Shown here piece by piece: positions 1 to 9,384 of a stretch of 43,508 nucleotides of DNA (position 1 is the stretch's first letter; every line of letters begins with the position of its first letter). Location of the stretch: IMG/VR virus record IMGVR_UViG_3300036861_000339, positions 1 to 43,508 of that record; one strand, given 5' to 3'. Both the position numbers and the translations under genes were made by a program. The stretch is from a virus. The notes below the pieces were generated by a model that had not been told where the DNA came from, ran no database searches, and saw only the letters and a list, made by a program, of their open reading frames with translations.

Positions 1-2
1 TT

Positions 3-2402
3 TCTATCCTATATCAGCAGCTTCGGGAAACCGAGCCAAATCCTGATCCCCGTATTCTCGTGTATCTGGGTTCTGAAAATCTCGGCCGAGGTAACTTGCA
101 GGAGGCAATCCTTCATCTTCAACGCTTTGTCAAGTTAAGCGGATGGGATGAGGAGAAATACCAAGCACAGGTCCGTATCTCTCATGCTTGGAGAACTCTA
201 GGCGATAATGAGAAGGCTCTGAGAACCGCTCAAGACGCGATCGCAATGCTTCCGAATTGGCCTGATGCTTATCTCTCACTCGCGAAGACATACGCGAGTA
301 TGGAGAACTGGAAGACTTGCCTCGAGTATCTCAAGGTCGCAGTACAGAAGCCTAAGCCACAGACGATGCTCATTATCAACCCTCTTGAGTATACTTATGA
401 GCCTTCTTTGATGATCGCTCTAGCTTACACTCAATTGGGAGATCTTGAAGTTGCACTTCAGAATTATCAGAATGCTTATGGCTTCCAACCAGATCCGAAG
501 GTGGCTGATCAGATTCGATTAATTACACAACAGCTGGAGATGAATCGGGCTCAGCAAGCATTCTTTACTTTGCGTGAGTATCTAGGTAGGCATGATGAGT
601 GGTTAAAGGTCAGAAAGCTCTTTGATGTAGTTCCGAAATCTCTCGAGCAGAGTACTGCAATGAGAGAAGTTTGGGAACGGTCAATGCAACAGACCGGCCA
701 TATCATCGACCCCCAGATCATGGTGGATTTCTACAACGACAACCCGCATTGGCAGCCAATGGAGGAGGATCGGTTTAAGGATCCTGCTTGGCTTGACTAT
801 CCCAGAATGCGGTTCGCTCTTGAAGTTGCGCGGCGTGTCAACGCAAAGACGATCGTAGACTGGGGTTGTTCTGATGGGTTCATCTCACTCCCACTCGCCA
901 AAGAACTCGGAGTACACGTCACGGGATTTGACCTCGACCCGCGATGTATTGATCTCGCTTCATTACGAGGAGAGGCGTGGGGAACAGATACTCGTTTCGA
1001 GGTCGGTAACGTTGATGAAGTCGGAGGGTGGGAAGGTGACAAGGCTGACCTTGCCATCTTCTTCGAAATCCTCGAGCACGTAGTAGATCCAGTTAGAACG
1101 TTGGCTCGACTGGAAATGACGGCCAAGCATATTGCGATGACCACTCCTTATCTCGCATGGGAAAGTGGTAATATCCCAGCTTGGGATAAGCTCGAGCCCA
1201 AAGGACACCTCCGCATCTTCGATCAGTATGACGTTGAGCGTCTCCTCACTGGGCGTGGGCAGATCATGAATATCTACAGAGAACCATGGGGACCGACCGG
1301 GTGGATCTTCGCAGACTACGCTCCTGGAGTTCAACTGCGAAATGAGACCATCATCATTGGCGCCCAGATGGGATTGGAAGAGTGGGGACCCAGAAAGCTT
1401 GCGACAGGTGGCCTAGGTGGATCTGAAACAGCTGTCATCAGACTTGCAGAAGCCTTTGCCAAGAAGCAACGCAGACCGATCGTGTATAATCCAGTCGATG
1501 AGCCGGGATACTACAACGGGGTTTGCTATCGACCCGTCAACCACTTTCGTCCTGAGATCTATTCCGACCTCTACATCGCATGGCGAATGCCAGAAGCTGC
1601 TGATCTGGAAATCAACACCAAACACCTTTCCCTGTGGTTCCACGATACTGACTCCGGTGATCGTCTCACGAAGCAGCGTGCCAAGCAATTCGACTCATTC
1701 GTCGTTTTGAGCGAGTGGCATCGTGAACACCTTTTGAAGACTTACCCCTTCATCAATCCAGAGAAGGTGTTCGTTATCGGAAATGGAGTTGATCTCTCTA
1801 GATTCGACGAACCAGTTAAGAGGGATAAAAAGAAGGTTATCTATTCATCGTCCCCCGATCGTGGACTAGATATTATTCTTGAAAGCATCTGGCCCAAGGT
1901 CGTTGAAGCTATTCCAGACGCTGAGCTTCATGTTTACTACGGTTGGGACAGTTATGATAAAACTTCTCAACTCTATGATGGACTTAAGCAATTTCGTTCG
2001 AAGATGGACCAGCTCTTTTTGGATTCTAAGAATGTCGTTCAGCATGGACGAATTCCACAGGACCGACTAGCGAAAGAGATGCAGGAGGCGTCTATTTGGC
2101 TCTACCCAACTTACTTCAGTGAGACTTACTGCATCACAGCAGTGGAAGCTCAACTGGCTGGCGCTTTGCCCATCACCAATAAACTGGCTGCTCTCGCTGA
2201 GACAGTTCAGAGCGGAATCACAATTGAGGGTGATGTCCATGATTCATCGGTTCAGCAGACATACGTCGATGCGGTGATCCACGTGTTGGAGCACTCGACA
2301 GATGACGATGAGACCTTTCGACAGGAAATCAAGAAGAAGGCACCTGCTCGAACCTGGGATCAGGTCGCCGAGAGTTGGGAACAGTTCTTGAAGGAGAGCT
2401 AA
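3..2402 (+). CDS. TPR-methyltransferase-glycosyltransferase chimera (5' partial)
   Basis: The reading frame is open to the window edge, so the start lies upstream; the GTG at 60 is only an internal candidate. The visible part has TPR-like helical repeats (about the first 200 residues), then a SAM-dependent methyltransferase domain with motif I DWGCSDG and an acidic strand end (GFDLD), then a GT-B glycosyltransferase of GT4 type (LGGSET near its start, GNGVD, and the donor-site stretch SETYCITAVEAQLAG). The upstream TPR context resembles proteins that begin with a GT2 domain, which may sit outside the window. It precedes virion genes in the late operon, so glycosylation and methylation of a virion protein or another phage product is plausible; the acceptor is unknown. 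The domain calls are firm; the target is inference. Confidence 0.85.
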   Translation, partial: SILYQQLRETEPNPDPRILVYLGSENLGRGNLQEAILHLQRFVKLSGWDEEKYQAQVRISHAWRTLGDNEKALRTAQDAIAMLPNWPDAYLSLAKTYASMENWKTCLEYLKVAVQKPKPQTMLIINPLEYTYEPSLMIALAYTQLGDLEVALQNYQNAYGFQPDPKVADQIRLITQQLEMNRAQQAFFTLREYLGRHDEWLKVRKLFDVVPKSLEQSTAMREVWERSMQQTGHIIDPQIMVDFYNDNPHWQPMEEDRFKDPAWLDYPRMRFALEVARRVNAKTIVDWGCSDGFISLPLAKELGVHVTGFDLDPRCIDLASLRGEAWGTDTRFEVGNVDEVGGWEGDKADLAIFFEILEHVVDPVRTLARLEMTAKHIAMTTPYLAWESGNIPAWDKLEPKGHLRIFDQYDVERLLTGRGQIMNIYREPWGPTGWIFADYAPGVQLRNETIIIGAQMGLEEWGPRKLATGGLGGSETAVIRLAEAFAKKQRRPIVYNPVDEPGYYNGVCYRPVNHFRPEIYSDLYIAWRMPEAADLEINTKHLSLWFHDTDSGDRLTKQRAKQFDSFVVLSEWHREHLLKTYPFINPEKVFVIGNGVDLSRFDEPVKRDKKKVIYSSSPDRGLDIILESIWPKVVEAIPDAELHVYYGWDSYDKTSQLYDGLKQFRSKMDQLFLDSKNVVQHGRIPQDRLAKEMQEASIWLYPTYFSETYCITAVEAQLAGALPITNKLAALAETVQSGITIEGDVHDSSVQQTYVDAVIHVLEHSTDDDETFRQEIKKKAPARTWDQVAESWEQFLKES

Positions 2403-2405
2403 TAG

Positions 2406-2834
2406 ATGGCTAATGTTCTTTACGATGTCGGGCGAGACGCCTTCCTCCGTGGTTCAGTTAACTGGCTGACGAGCCCGATGCGGACTCAGCTGGTTTCAAT
2501 TTCGAACCAACCAACCGCATATGTGTTCAATGCCTCATTGGACACCGTGTTCGCATCAGTTCCCACGGGAGCTAGAGTCGGGTTCTCGGCAGCCTCTGTG
2601 GGAACTAAGACTGCAACTGCAGGTATCGCAGATGGTGCTGATACTGTTCACTCAGCGGTTTCTGGGCCGACAGTCGGTGCCATTCTTATCTTCTCATCCA
2701 CTGCCACAGCGAACGGTTCTGACTGGCAGCTGGTAGCTTATATCGATACCGCAACTGGAATGCCCGTTGGCCCCAACGGCGGTGATATCACAATTCAGTG
2801 GGACAGCGCAACCAACAGGATCTTTAAGTTGTAA
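2406..2834 (+). CDS. Small virion-type protein, function unknown
   Basis: A 142-aa protein, rich in Ala, Thr, Val and Gly, with no signal peptide or membrane segment. It begins with a short polar stretch (MANVLYDVGRDAFLRG) and continues as probable beta-sheet. Proteins of this look commonly lie in late operons beside capsid or tail genes. It starts three bases after the stop of the glycosyltransferase gene, with AAGGAG about nine bases upstream of the ATG. A capsid-decoration or minor structural role is possible but not shown by any motif. Confidence 0.7.
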   Translation: MANVLYDVGRDAFLRGSVNWLTSPMRTQLVSISNQPTAYVFNASLDTVFASVPTGARVGFSAASVGTKTATAGIADGADTVHSAVSGPTVGAILIFSSTATANGSDWQLVAYIDTATGMPVGPNGGDITIQWDSATNRIFKL

Positions 2835-2886
2835 GAAGAAATGGCTGAGTGGTAGTTCCGATCGTTCTTTGAAAGGTTATTAACTC

Positions 2887-3507
2887 ATGAAGCGTTTCAT
2901 CACCATCGGAACTATCGCACTTCTGGTAGTTTTCACAATGTCAACCCAAGCTGGAAAGGTAAATCCGCTTGTGTCGGCTTCACTGACACCTTTCCAGCTT
3001 GATAGGAATGTGGAAGAATATGGTTTCCCTGTCTGGAACCCTACTAACTGCACATGGGACCCAGATGATCACTATGAGTTTATCAAACAGGGCTATTTGG
3101 ATAGTGGCGCATCAGCGGTATTTTCGGGCTGTCTGATTGCCCAGCCAGATCCAGTTGGTGGTTTCCATTGGGCTCTACATCCACGCCTCCGTCTGTCAGT
3201 TGTCTCAGATGAACCAGTTACGTCTACGATCTGCTATCAACCACAGGAGTGGTGTCTTTCAGTAGGAGCACTGGCCTGCCCATCAGGGCCGTACTACGAC
3301 CCAGCTTCACCAGCCATCGTCGTGATTCCCGATTCATTAGGAGGTTATGGAGTTCCGACGACTTGGGCGTTAACCATTACGAACTTTGGTAGTCGTCGGG
3401 CATCACCAATCGGCGTTTCAGTTTTAGGAGGTAATGATCAGGATCAGTGCCCGGGACAAGTAGAAGTCCCCGTGGTAAGTTCGGATCATACATTCTGGTA
3501 CCAATGA
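2887..3507 (+). CDS. Exported cysteine-containing protein in the late operon
   Basis: A 206-aa protein with a clear N-terminal signal peptide: MKR, a hydrophobic core through FTMST, and a likely cleavage near TQA-GK. The mature part has at least six cysteines and many Pro, Trp and Gly residues, as in a secreted beta-rich domain. An AAAGG sequence lies about 10 bases before the ATG. The stop codon overlaps the next start (ATGA), so it is cotranslated with that gene. Secretion is unusual between virion genes; a role in cell-surface modification, superinfection exclusion or lysis is possible. I do not recognise the family. Confidence 0.7.
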   Translation: MKRFITIGTIALLVVFTMSTQAGKVNPLVSASLTPFQLDRNVEEYGFPVWNPTNCTWDPDDHYEFIKQGYLDSGASAVFSGCLIAQPDPVGGFHWALHPRLRLSVVSDEPVTSTICYQPQEWCLSVGALACPSGPYYDPASPAIVVIPDSLGGYGVPTTWALTITNFGSRRASPIGVSVLGGNDQDQCPGQVEVPVVSSDHTFWYQ

Positions 3508-3734
3508 TTCCGACGGCCGATCCTACTGTCTGGATCGAGGAAGAACGAGTCGGCTATGTTCGATATCGGGCAGATGATGGCCGACGGTGGGAGATTGAGG
3601 GCATCTGCGATTATCGAGGTGATTGTCTCATCGGGGCTGTTGATCCCTTGATGGGGCCGCGCGAAGATCGTCTTGATGTTCCAGTGACACCTGATTTCAG
3701 TGGTTGTTGTCCACTTCGGGGTCGTTGGCTATGA
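3504..3734 (+). CDS. Small Cys-containing protein, unknown
   Basis: A 76-aa protein. I choose the ATG at 3504 because it overlaps the previous stop as ATGA; an in-frame ATG at 3447 would overlap the upstream gene by 61 bases. It starts MIPTADPTVWIEEERVGYV, then has paired cysteines (GICDYRGDCLIG and SGCCP) that could bind metal or form disulfides. Its own stop overlaps the next start in the same way, so three late genes are coupled. Function unknown. Confidence 0.7.
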   Translation: MIPTADPTVWIEEERVGYVRYRADDGRRWEIEGICDYRGDCLIGAVDPLMGPREDRLDVPVTPDFSGCCPLRGRWL

Positions 3735-6700
3735 CGCAACGGTTCTATCTCCACGACGCAGCGAGCGGTGTAGGTGGAACTCTGCCTGGCGCTACGCCGT
3801 TGGGCAACTCTGGATCTGCTGACGTCACTGCTTCAGGGGCATCCACTAACCGGTCGATGGATGACACTCCGGGAGCGGGACAGACTTCTATCGCACTCAC
3901 TACATTAGCACAGACTACAGCACAACAGAACTGGTTTCGAAGATTCATTTCACCACCGCTCGCCGCCGGAACCTATAACGGTTTCACGATTTCGACCTCG
4001 CTTGGGGCTTCTGAGAGTAACGCTGCAAGCGATATGTTCGAGACGGGTGGGCTCCACATCGTTTCGTGGCGCCCCAGTACTGGCGCAGTCGTAGATACAT
4101 GGCTCGCTGGGCCGGGCGGCGGGTTCGCGTTGACCGAGCCGGGTACATCTCAATCAGTCTGCACGAAGTCTGTAGCGGGTTTCGGGCCATTCACCGTACA
4201 AGATGGTGACGTCCTCATCGTTGAAGTCTGGTCGCAACAGAGCCAGTCGATGGGAACGGCCTACACCAACACCGTCTTCTATGACGGCACGACTGAGGGC
4301 AGTACATCTAATATCGCTGCATATGTCGACTTCGGAACCGACATCGCCCTTCAATCTGCTGGTTCTACTATCTCACCGAGTGCCATTGATTCTGGAGAGG
4401 CATTCGGAACTCCGCGCTTCGATCCAATTCGACTTCAAGGTATCATCTCTGGGGAAGTAGTCCCCACTCCAATCATCCAGCGCGGTATATCACCAGCTGG
4501 TATCGTCTCCGAAGAATCAGTCGGCGGCTTGTGGGATAGGTTAGAAGCTCCAGACGGCACTCTAATCTCGGTTTATGATGGACCAAGTGGTAAGTATCAG
4601 GAACTTGCCGGCACACCATCCATTCTAGATAACCACGTCATTCCTAATGCGAATGGTAATAACGCGCGGCTTTCAGCGGCCAGTGCGCAAGATCAATTTA
4701 TTACATCGATGCGGTTTAATCTGGGTGCAGACGGGGTATCCAGAGGCACTGCAATTAGATTCCGCTATTCATCAAACAGTGACTTCCTCTTTGTAAAAGT
4801 TAGGAGATCTACTACTCCGGTTTGTCAAATCCAACTTTGGCGGAGAGTTGGTGGTGTCACAGACGGATCACCTCTAGCAAGTGTCACTCTCGCATCGGAC
4901 TTCTTCGTTGCTGACACTGAGTATGAACTAAAGGTCGTAGTTCAAGGCGACTCCATCAAAGCATATATCGATGGAGTACTTCAGCTAGATGCTTCTAGTT
5001 CATTTCTCGATACTGATCAGACGGCTACTGGTTTCTGTTGGACTTTCGAGGAAACTAGAGCTACCGGTCAGTACATCGACAACTTCTACGTTTCTCAACT
5101 TGTACTAGAGAGAAGTCTAGGCCCAACTGGGATTGATTCAGGTGAGGCAGTTGGTTCTCCGACCTTAGTTCAACCAGCTGGTGCGCTCTCAATTCTTCCA
5201 ACCGCTATCAGTAGTGGCGAAGCTCTCGGAACTCCCACCCTCGTGCCGGGATCGGTCAGGATCCTACCAGGTGCTATTGCATCTTCAGAGGCTCTGGGAG
5301 TTCCGACCTTCATAGCAACCGCCAATATTCTGCCCAGTGGCATTTCTAGTGCAGAAGCGGTAGGAGCGCATACTCTTAAAGCTACTGCCCTAATTCTTCC
5401 AAGTGCTATCATTTCAGTTGAGGCGGTAGGAAATCCGACATTACTGCCTGGTGGTATCACCATTCAGCCAACAGGAATTACGTCGGCAGAGACGATCTCT
5501 ACACCCACTCTGAAAGCTACCTCTAGTATTCTCCCATCAGCTATTGGAAGTGCAGAAGCCTTTGGGGCTGCGACTCTACTTCATGGTGGAGTAGTAATCG
5601 CACCTACCGCCGTTCCAAGCGCAGAAGCTGTTAGTAATCCGGTTCTGGTAGCTATTGCTAATATCCTGCCAACAGCTATCATAAGTGCGGAGTCTGTAGG
5701 GTCACACACTCTTAAAGCTACTGCTAACATTCTACCTACTGCGATTGCTAGCGCGGAAGCTGCTGGAACACCAACATTAGTAGCGACGGCCATCATTCTT
5801 CCAGGCGGTATCGCTTCCGCCGAAGCATTCGGTAATCCTACTCTTGTAATCGCCTCATCAGGTGTTACAGTTCTACCGACCGCTATCCCAAGTGGAGAGG
5901 CCGTCGGAAATCATACGCTGCTTCCGGGCGGAGTGACGGTCGCCCCAAGCGGCATCCCGACGGCAGAAGCTCTAGGGACTCCGACTCTGGTAGCTTCTGC
6001 CGTCATCGCGCCTACAGCTATAGTATCAGCGGAGGCAGTTTCTACACCTACGCTGAAAGCTACAGCTAACATTCTACCGTCGTCAATCGGAAGTGCTGAA
6101 GCACTCGGTTCTCCTTCACTGCTTGCTGGTGGAGTTCTAATTCAGCCGACGGGGGTTGCTTCTGCGGAGTCAGTTAGTAATCCGACTCTTCAAGCTTTCG
6201 CCTCTATTCTTCCATCTACAATTGCTTCTGCCGAAGTTTTCGGAACTGTTACACTCAGAGCCACAGCTAACATCCTACCGACCGGAATCTCAACCGGTGA
6301 AGTGGTTCCAGTACCAACACTTCTTGCGGGTGGAGTACTAATCCAACCCACAGGGATTATATCTGCTGAAGTAGTTCCTGCTCCCACCCTAGTTGCTACC
6401 GCGACCATTCTCCCTGTGGCAATCATCAGTGGTGAAGCATTCGGAGCCGTTACCGTTCTCCCTGGCGGAGTTCTGATTCAACCAACAGGGATCGCTTCAG
6501 CTCAAGCTCTTGGAACTCCAACTCTTATTGGTGCTCAACTCTTCATTTCACCAACTGGAATTCCTAGTGGTGAAGCTGTTGGTACCCCATTCCTGCGATT
6601 GAGTAGACTCTCGGTCGTAGCCATCCCGAGTTCTGAGGCGTTCGGAACGCCAACTCTTATTGCTACATCGAAGATTATTTCAACAGCTATTGCAAGTGCT

Positions 6701-7384
6701 GAGAGCTTTGCTCCAATAGTCTTGAAAGCTGTTGCGTCTATTCTTCCTAACGCTATTGCAAGTCTAGAAGCTGTCGGTAATCTTACCGTCAAAGCTACGG
6801 CTTTCATTCTACCAACAGGGATTTTCACAGGAGAAGTAGTCCCGGTCCCGACGCTGTCTGCCGGTACTCAGTTCATCTCGCCGACGGGTATTCCTTCTGC
6901 AGAGAGCTTCGGCTCCCCAACGGTTCTTCATGGTCAAGTCATTGTCAGTCCTGCCGGTATAGTTACCGGAGAAGCCCTTGGCCTGCCCACGCTTCAACCC
7001 GGGCAAACTAGAATTATCCCGACGGGGGTGCCGAGCGCTGAGACGGTAGGTAATCCCACACTGGTCCCGACTTCTCAAGTCTTGCCAGTTGGAATCACTA
7101 GCGCAGAACTCTTTGGTCTGCCAGTCTTCAAACCGTCTAATATAATCGTAGTAGAAGGCGTCGCATCTGCCGAAGTCTTCGGTTTCCCACAACTCACTAT
7201 CCCTCAGTTCATTCTTCCACAGGGGGTCCAGTCGCAGGAGATCTTCGGACTCCCCGTGGTTCTGGGCGCAATAATTAGATGGAAGTGGTTGCGTCAAAGT
7301 GGGTTTGCTGGTACTCAAACCGGCGGTTGGCCAGAAACTCAAGAAGCTGTAGCCGGCACTGTAAAGAATGAAGGCGAGACATGA
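3731..7384 (+). CDS. Long repeat-rich tail or fibre protein with lectin-like module
   Basis: A 1217-aa protein; the ATG at 3731 overlaps the previous stop (ATGA). The N-terminal ~220 residues form a Gly/Ser/Thr-rich beta domain. Residues ~265-460 resemble a concanavalin/LamG-type sandwich. From about 460 to 1165 there are 32 tandem degenerate units of 20-25 residues with consensus ILPTAIxSAEAxGxPTLxA, and three more precede the lectin-like module. Codons differ between units, so the DNA is not a simple repeat. The regular hydrophobic/Ser/Glu pattern suggests an extended beta-solenoid or fibrous shaft. The C-terminal ~45 residues differ (RWKWLRQSG). A virion fibre or minor tail role is inferred from position and architecture. 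Confidence 0.8.
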   Translation: MTQRFYLHDAASGVGGTLPGATPLGNSGSADVTASGASTNRSMDDTPGAGQTSIALTTLAQTTAQQNWFRRFISPPLAAGTYNGFTISTSLGASESNAASDMFETGGLHIVSWRPSTGAVVDTWLAGPGGGFALTEPGTSQSVCTKSVAGFGPFTVQDGDVLIVEVWSQQSQSMGTAYTNTVFYDGTTEGSTSNIAAYVDFGTDIALQSAGSTISPSAIDSGEAFGTPRFDPIRLQGIISGEVVPTPIIQRGISPAGIVSEESVGGLWDRLEAPDGTLISVYDGPSGKYQELAGTPSILDNHVIPNANGNNARLSAASAQDQFITSMRFNLGADGVSRGTAIRFRYSSNSDFLFVKVRRSTTPVCQIQLWRRVGGVTDGSPLASVTLASDFFVADTEYELKVVVQGDSIKAYIDGVLQLDASSSFLDTDQTATGFCWTFEETRATGQYIDNFYVSQLVLERSLGPTGIDSGEAVGSPTLVQPAGALSILPTAISSGEALGTPTLVPGSVRILPGAIASSEALGVPTFIATANILPSGISSAEAVGAHTLKATALILPSAIISVEAVGNPTLLPGGITIQPTGITSAETISTPTLKATSSILPSAIGSAEAFGAATLLHGGVVIAPTAVPSAEAVSNPVLVAIANILPTAIISAESVGSHTLKATANILPTAIASAEAAGTPTLVATAIILPGGIASAEAFGNPTLVIASSGVTVLPTAIPSGEAVGNHTLLPGGVTVAPSGIPTAEALGTPTLVASAVIAPTAIVSAEAVSTPTLKATANILPSSIGSAEALGSPSLLAGGVLIQPTGVASAESVSNPTLQAFASILPSTIASAEVFGTVTLRATANILPTGISTGEVVPVPTLLAGGVLIQPTGIISAEVVPAPTLVATATILPVAIISGEAFGAVTVLPGGVLIQPTGIASAQALGTPTLIGAQLFISPTGIPSGEAVGTPFLRLSRLSVVAIPSSEAFGTPTLIATSKIISTAIASAESFAPIVLKAVASILPNAIASLEAVGNLTVKATAFILPTGIFTGEVVPVPTLSAGTQFISPTGIPSAESFGSPTVLHGQVIVSPAGIVTGEALGLPTLQPGQTRIIPTGVPSAETVGNPTLVPTSQVLPVGITSAELFGLPVFKPSNIIVVEGVASAEVFGFPQLTIPQFILPQGVQSQEIFGLPVVLGAIIRWKWLRQSGFAGTQTGGWPETQEAVAGTVKNEGET
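4496..7240 (+). repeat. Protein-level tandem repeat array
   Basis: Within the gene at 3731-7384, the motif [GA]IxSxEAxGxPT recurs every 60-75 bases. I count 32 units from about 5130 to 7240 and further units around 4370-4520, on either side of the lectin-like insert. Two alternating spacers occur: a short one (LKATANILP) and a longer one (LLPGGVxIQP). Synonymous codons vary strongly between units. Confidence 0.8.
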
Positions 7385-7965
7385 CCCCAATCGAAGCAGT
7401 TCGGCTAAAGTCTTCAGATAGAAGTACCATCACTCGTGAGAAGACAGTAGGGACTGGAGACGACCAGTTCATTAAGTTGAAGAATACAAATATCTTCACT
7501 TCTCCAGCCCCTATTATCTCGAGAAATGGAGTAAATCTTATAGAAGGAGCTGATTACACTATCAACTACGAACAGGGGATAGTGGCTTTCTCAGCTCCTA
7601 TGACGGTAGGAATTACGTACGAGTTCACCTATTACTGGAGCATTTTCAGTGATGTTGAAGTTCAGTACTTCCTCGATGACTCAGGTTCGAATGTCACAAT
7701 CGCGACGGCGATGCTACTTCTTGCGTGGGCTGCGGATGCCGCACGACTCGCCAAGCGACAAACTCTATCAGGAGGTGGTGGGCTCGGACAGACGGTCATT
7801 GATACTTCAGTTGCCGCTAAGGAACTTCGAGCAACAGCCAAGGCTCTGATCGATACTCAGGCGGACCTGGGAGAAAGCATTCCCGCCGAGGGATTCACCG
7901 AGATTCCTTGGACAGAGGGAGTTTATCGTCGTCAGGTAGATCAGCACATCATTAGGGAGAGCTGA
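7381..7965 (+). CDS. Putative virion connector or head-tail protein
   Basis: A 194-aa protein. The N-terminal half is beta-rich, with the pattern NGVNLIEGADYTINYEQG often seen in phage structural proteins. The C-terminal half has a helical stretch (ATAMLLLAWAADAARLAKRQ) like head-tail connectors of the gp6 type. It starts on an ATGA overlap with the repeat protein and ends on TGATG with the next gene. Position before tail-completion and tail-tube candidates supports a neck role; the exact function is inferred. Confidence 0.55.
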   Translation: MTPIEAVRLKSSDRSTITREKTVGTGDDQFIKLKNTNIFTSPAPIISRNGVNLIEGADYTINYEQGIVAFSAPMTVGITYEFTYYWSIFSDVEVQYFLDDSGSNVTIATAMLLLAWAADAARLAKRQTLSGGGGLGQTVIDTSVAAKELRATAKALIDTQADLGESIPAEGFTEIPWTEGVYRRQVDQHIIRES

Positions 7966-8504
7966 TGTACCAAGAAGACATTGCGCGAGAAACCACTCGT
8001 CATCTTAGAGAGCATATCAAGGATTACCTAGATGATATCTGGGCACAGTACACTGGAGAACTCACAGTTCCCCTAGTAGTGCCGAAGAGAATTGATATCT
8101 CTTCGAGCGTAGGGGGAATGATTAATGAGTTCGATCAGATTCTGCCACAATACGGAATTGACATCTTAGGGAAAGCATTCTCACCGACGGACGAGTCCCT
8201 GTGGAGTTATGAATACCCTGGGCAGATTAATGGGCTAGTTCATGGGGGTAGTAGAGAGTCCGTAGATTTGCTCATTGGGCGGCACGCTCGCGCGGTAGAA
8301 TTCTTCATCCGTCAACACAAGTTACTTCATGAATTCAAAACTAATAACTTCAGTCTTCTTGAATTAGCTTTCGCTGGAGTAGACTTCTCTGGAGCTGAAG
8401 AGATGGTAGATTCTGAGAGTGGAGGAACTACCTGGTTAGCGGGATTTAGTATCAACGCGTCATGGTTCCTTAGCGAAGACGGTCCAGACGATCATGGCTC
8501 GTAG
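7965..8504 (+). CDS. Putative neck or tail-terminator protein
   Basis: A 179-aa protein that is acidic and helical at the N terminus (ARETTRHLREHIKDYLDDI), followed by mixed alpha/beta sequence. It has no catalytic motif, signal peptide or membrane span. It shares TGATG with the upstream gene and overlaps the next by 11 bases. In this order (connector, this gene, gp10-like protein, tail tube) a head-tail joining role fits. I do not recognise the family. Confidence 0.5.
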   Translation: MYQEDIARETTRHLREHIKDYLDDIWAQYTGELTVPLVVPKRIDISSSVGGMINEFDQILPQYGIDILGKAFSPTDESLWSYEYPGQINGLVHGGSRESVDLLIGRHARAVEFFIRQHKLLHEFKTNNFSLLELAFAGVDFSGAEEMVDSESGGTTWLAGFSINASWFLSEDGPDDHGS

Positions 8505-9384
8505 ACTTCCTAATGGTCGGTTCGCGAAGGTGACGGTTATCCCACCAGCGGGAGGTATTTCTAGGCCAGTTTCTATGGGTGGCAATCTGGTAATCCAGGT
8601 TCGCACCAATGCCAAAGAGATTGCTGAAGTTGCCCAGGACCTACGAACCAGGGTGGGGTCTGCCATCATCTCAGATGCTGATAGACGGGCATCAGTAATT
8701 CAGCAGCGACTTCGAGCTGCAGTACTAGGAGCTTACAATAGGGCTTCTACTGGTCGGTTGGGCAGAGGCATCTTCGCCAAAGCCACTAAAACTGGAACAC
8801 CAGAGGGTGGAGTCCAGACAGTAATCCGCGTCACTATGTTCAACTATCGCGAGGCTAATTTTCTAACCAATCTCGGCGGAAGAGGATACTTTCAACGCTT
8901 CCCAGTGGGTCCTTATCGTATCTTCGCACAGGGGGTCGAAGGGGCTCTCTCACTTCTTGCTCCATCCCGCAAGAAAAACACATTGAGAAGCTCTCGAAAG
9001 ACTCTCTCGATTGTGAGGGAGCATGAAGTAGGAAGACTTAAGGTCCCACGAAAGTCTTCATTCTTTACATCTGGCAGAGCACCTGGAAGGGGAGGCGCTG
9101 AATCACGAAGAATTGGAGATATCGGGGGTTCAGCCGACTTTACACCATTTCAAGGACCATTCATACATCCTGGAAATAGAACGGCTGATAGGGCCGGTCA
9201 TTTCTTCTTTTACCCCCTGTGGGTTAATCATCCCGGTTTCTCCGAGGATGTCATCTCTCTAGTAGCACTTGAGGAAGGAGCGAGGTTTACGACCGAGATT
9301 AAAGATAAAGTCGCGGCGGTGTCTACTGACATTCCGGTTGCAAAGACCTCAGTTACCTTCAAACCAGGACGGAGGATTACGTGA
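8494..9384 (+). CDS. Putative tail-completion (HK97 gp10-like) protein
   Basis: A 296-aa, strongly basic protein rich in Arg and Lys, with a helical region near residues 35-90 and a basic middle (SRKKNTLRSSRKTL). The motif around GPFIHPGNRTADRAGHFF, with basic residues throughout, recalls HK97 gp10-type tail-completion proteins, which sit just upstream of the tail tube gene as here. It is longer than the usual 130-180 aa. The stop overlaps the next start (GTGA). Assignment is by position and general look. Confidence 0.5.
   Translation: MARRLPNGRFAKVTVIPPAGGISRPVSMGGNLVIQVRTNAKEIAEVAQDLRTRVGSAIISDADRRASVIQQRLRAAVLGAYNRASTGRLGRGIFAKATKTGTPEGGVQTVIRVTMFNYREANFLTNLGGRGYFQRFPVGPYRIFAQGVEGALSLLAPSRKKNTLRSSRKTLSIVREHEVGRLKVPRKSSFFTSGRAPGRGGAESRRIGDIGGSADFTPFQGPFIHPGNRTADRAGHFFFYPLWVNHPGFSEDVISLVALEEGARFTTEIKDKVAAVSTDIPVAKTSVTFKPGRRIT

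Noticed and set aside
797-1710. Overlapping ORFs of 60-125 aa on both strands inside the glycosyltransferase gene
   Set aside because: They are out-of-frame readings of a gene with clear domains, lack ribosome sites, and look low in normal protein features.
5170-6828. Minus-strand ORFs with regular GVPTASALAIAVGRI-like repeats
   Set aside because: They are the mirror reading of the plus-strand repeat protein; the repeats come from the coding strand.
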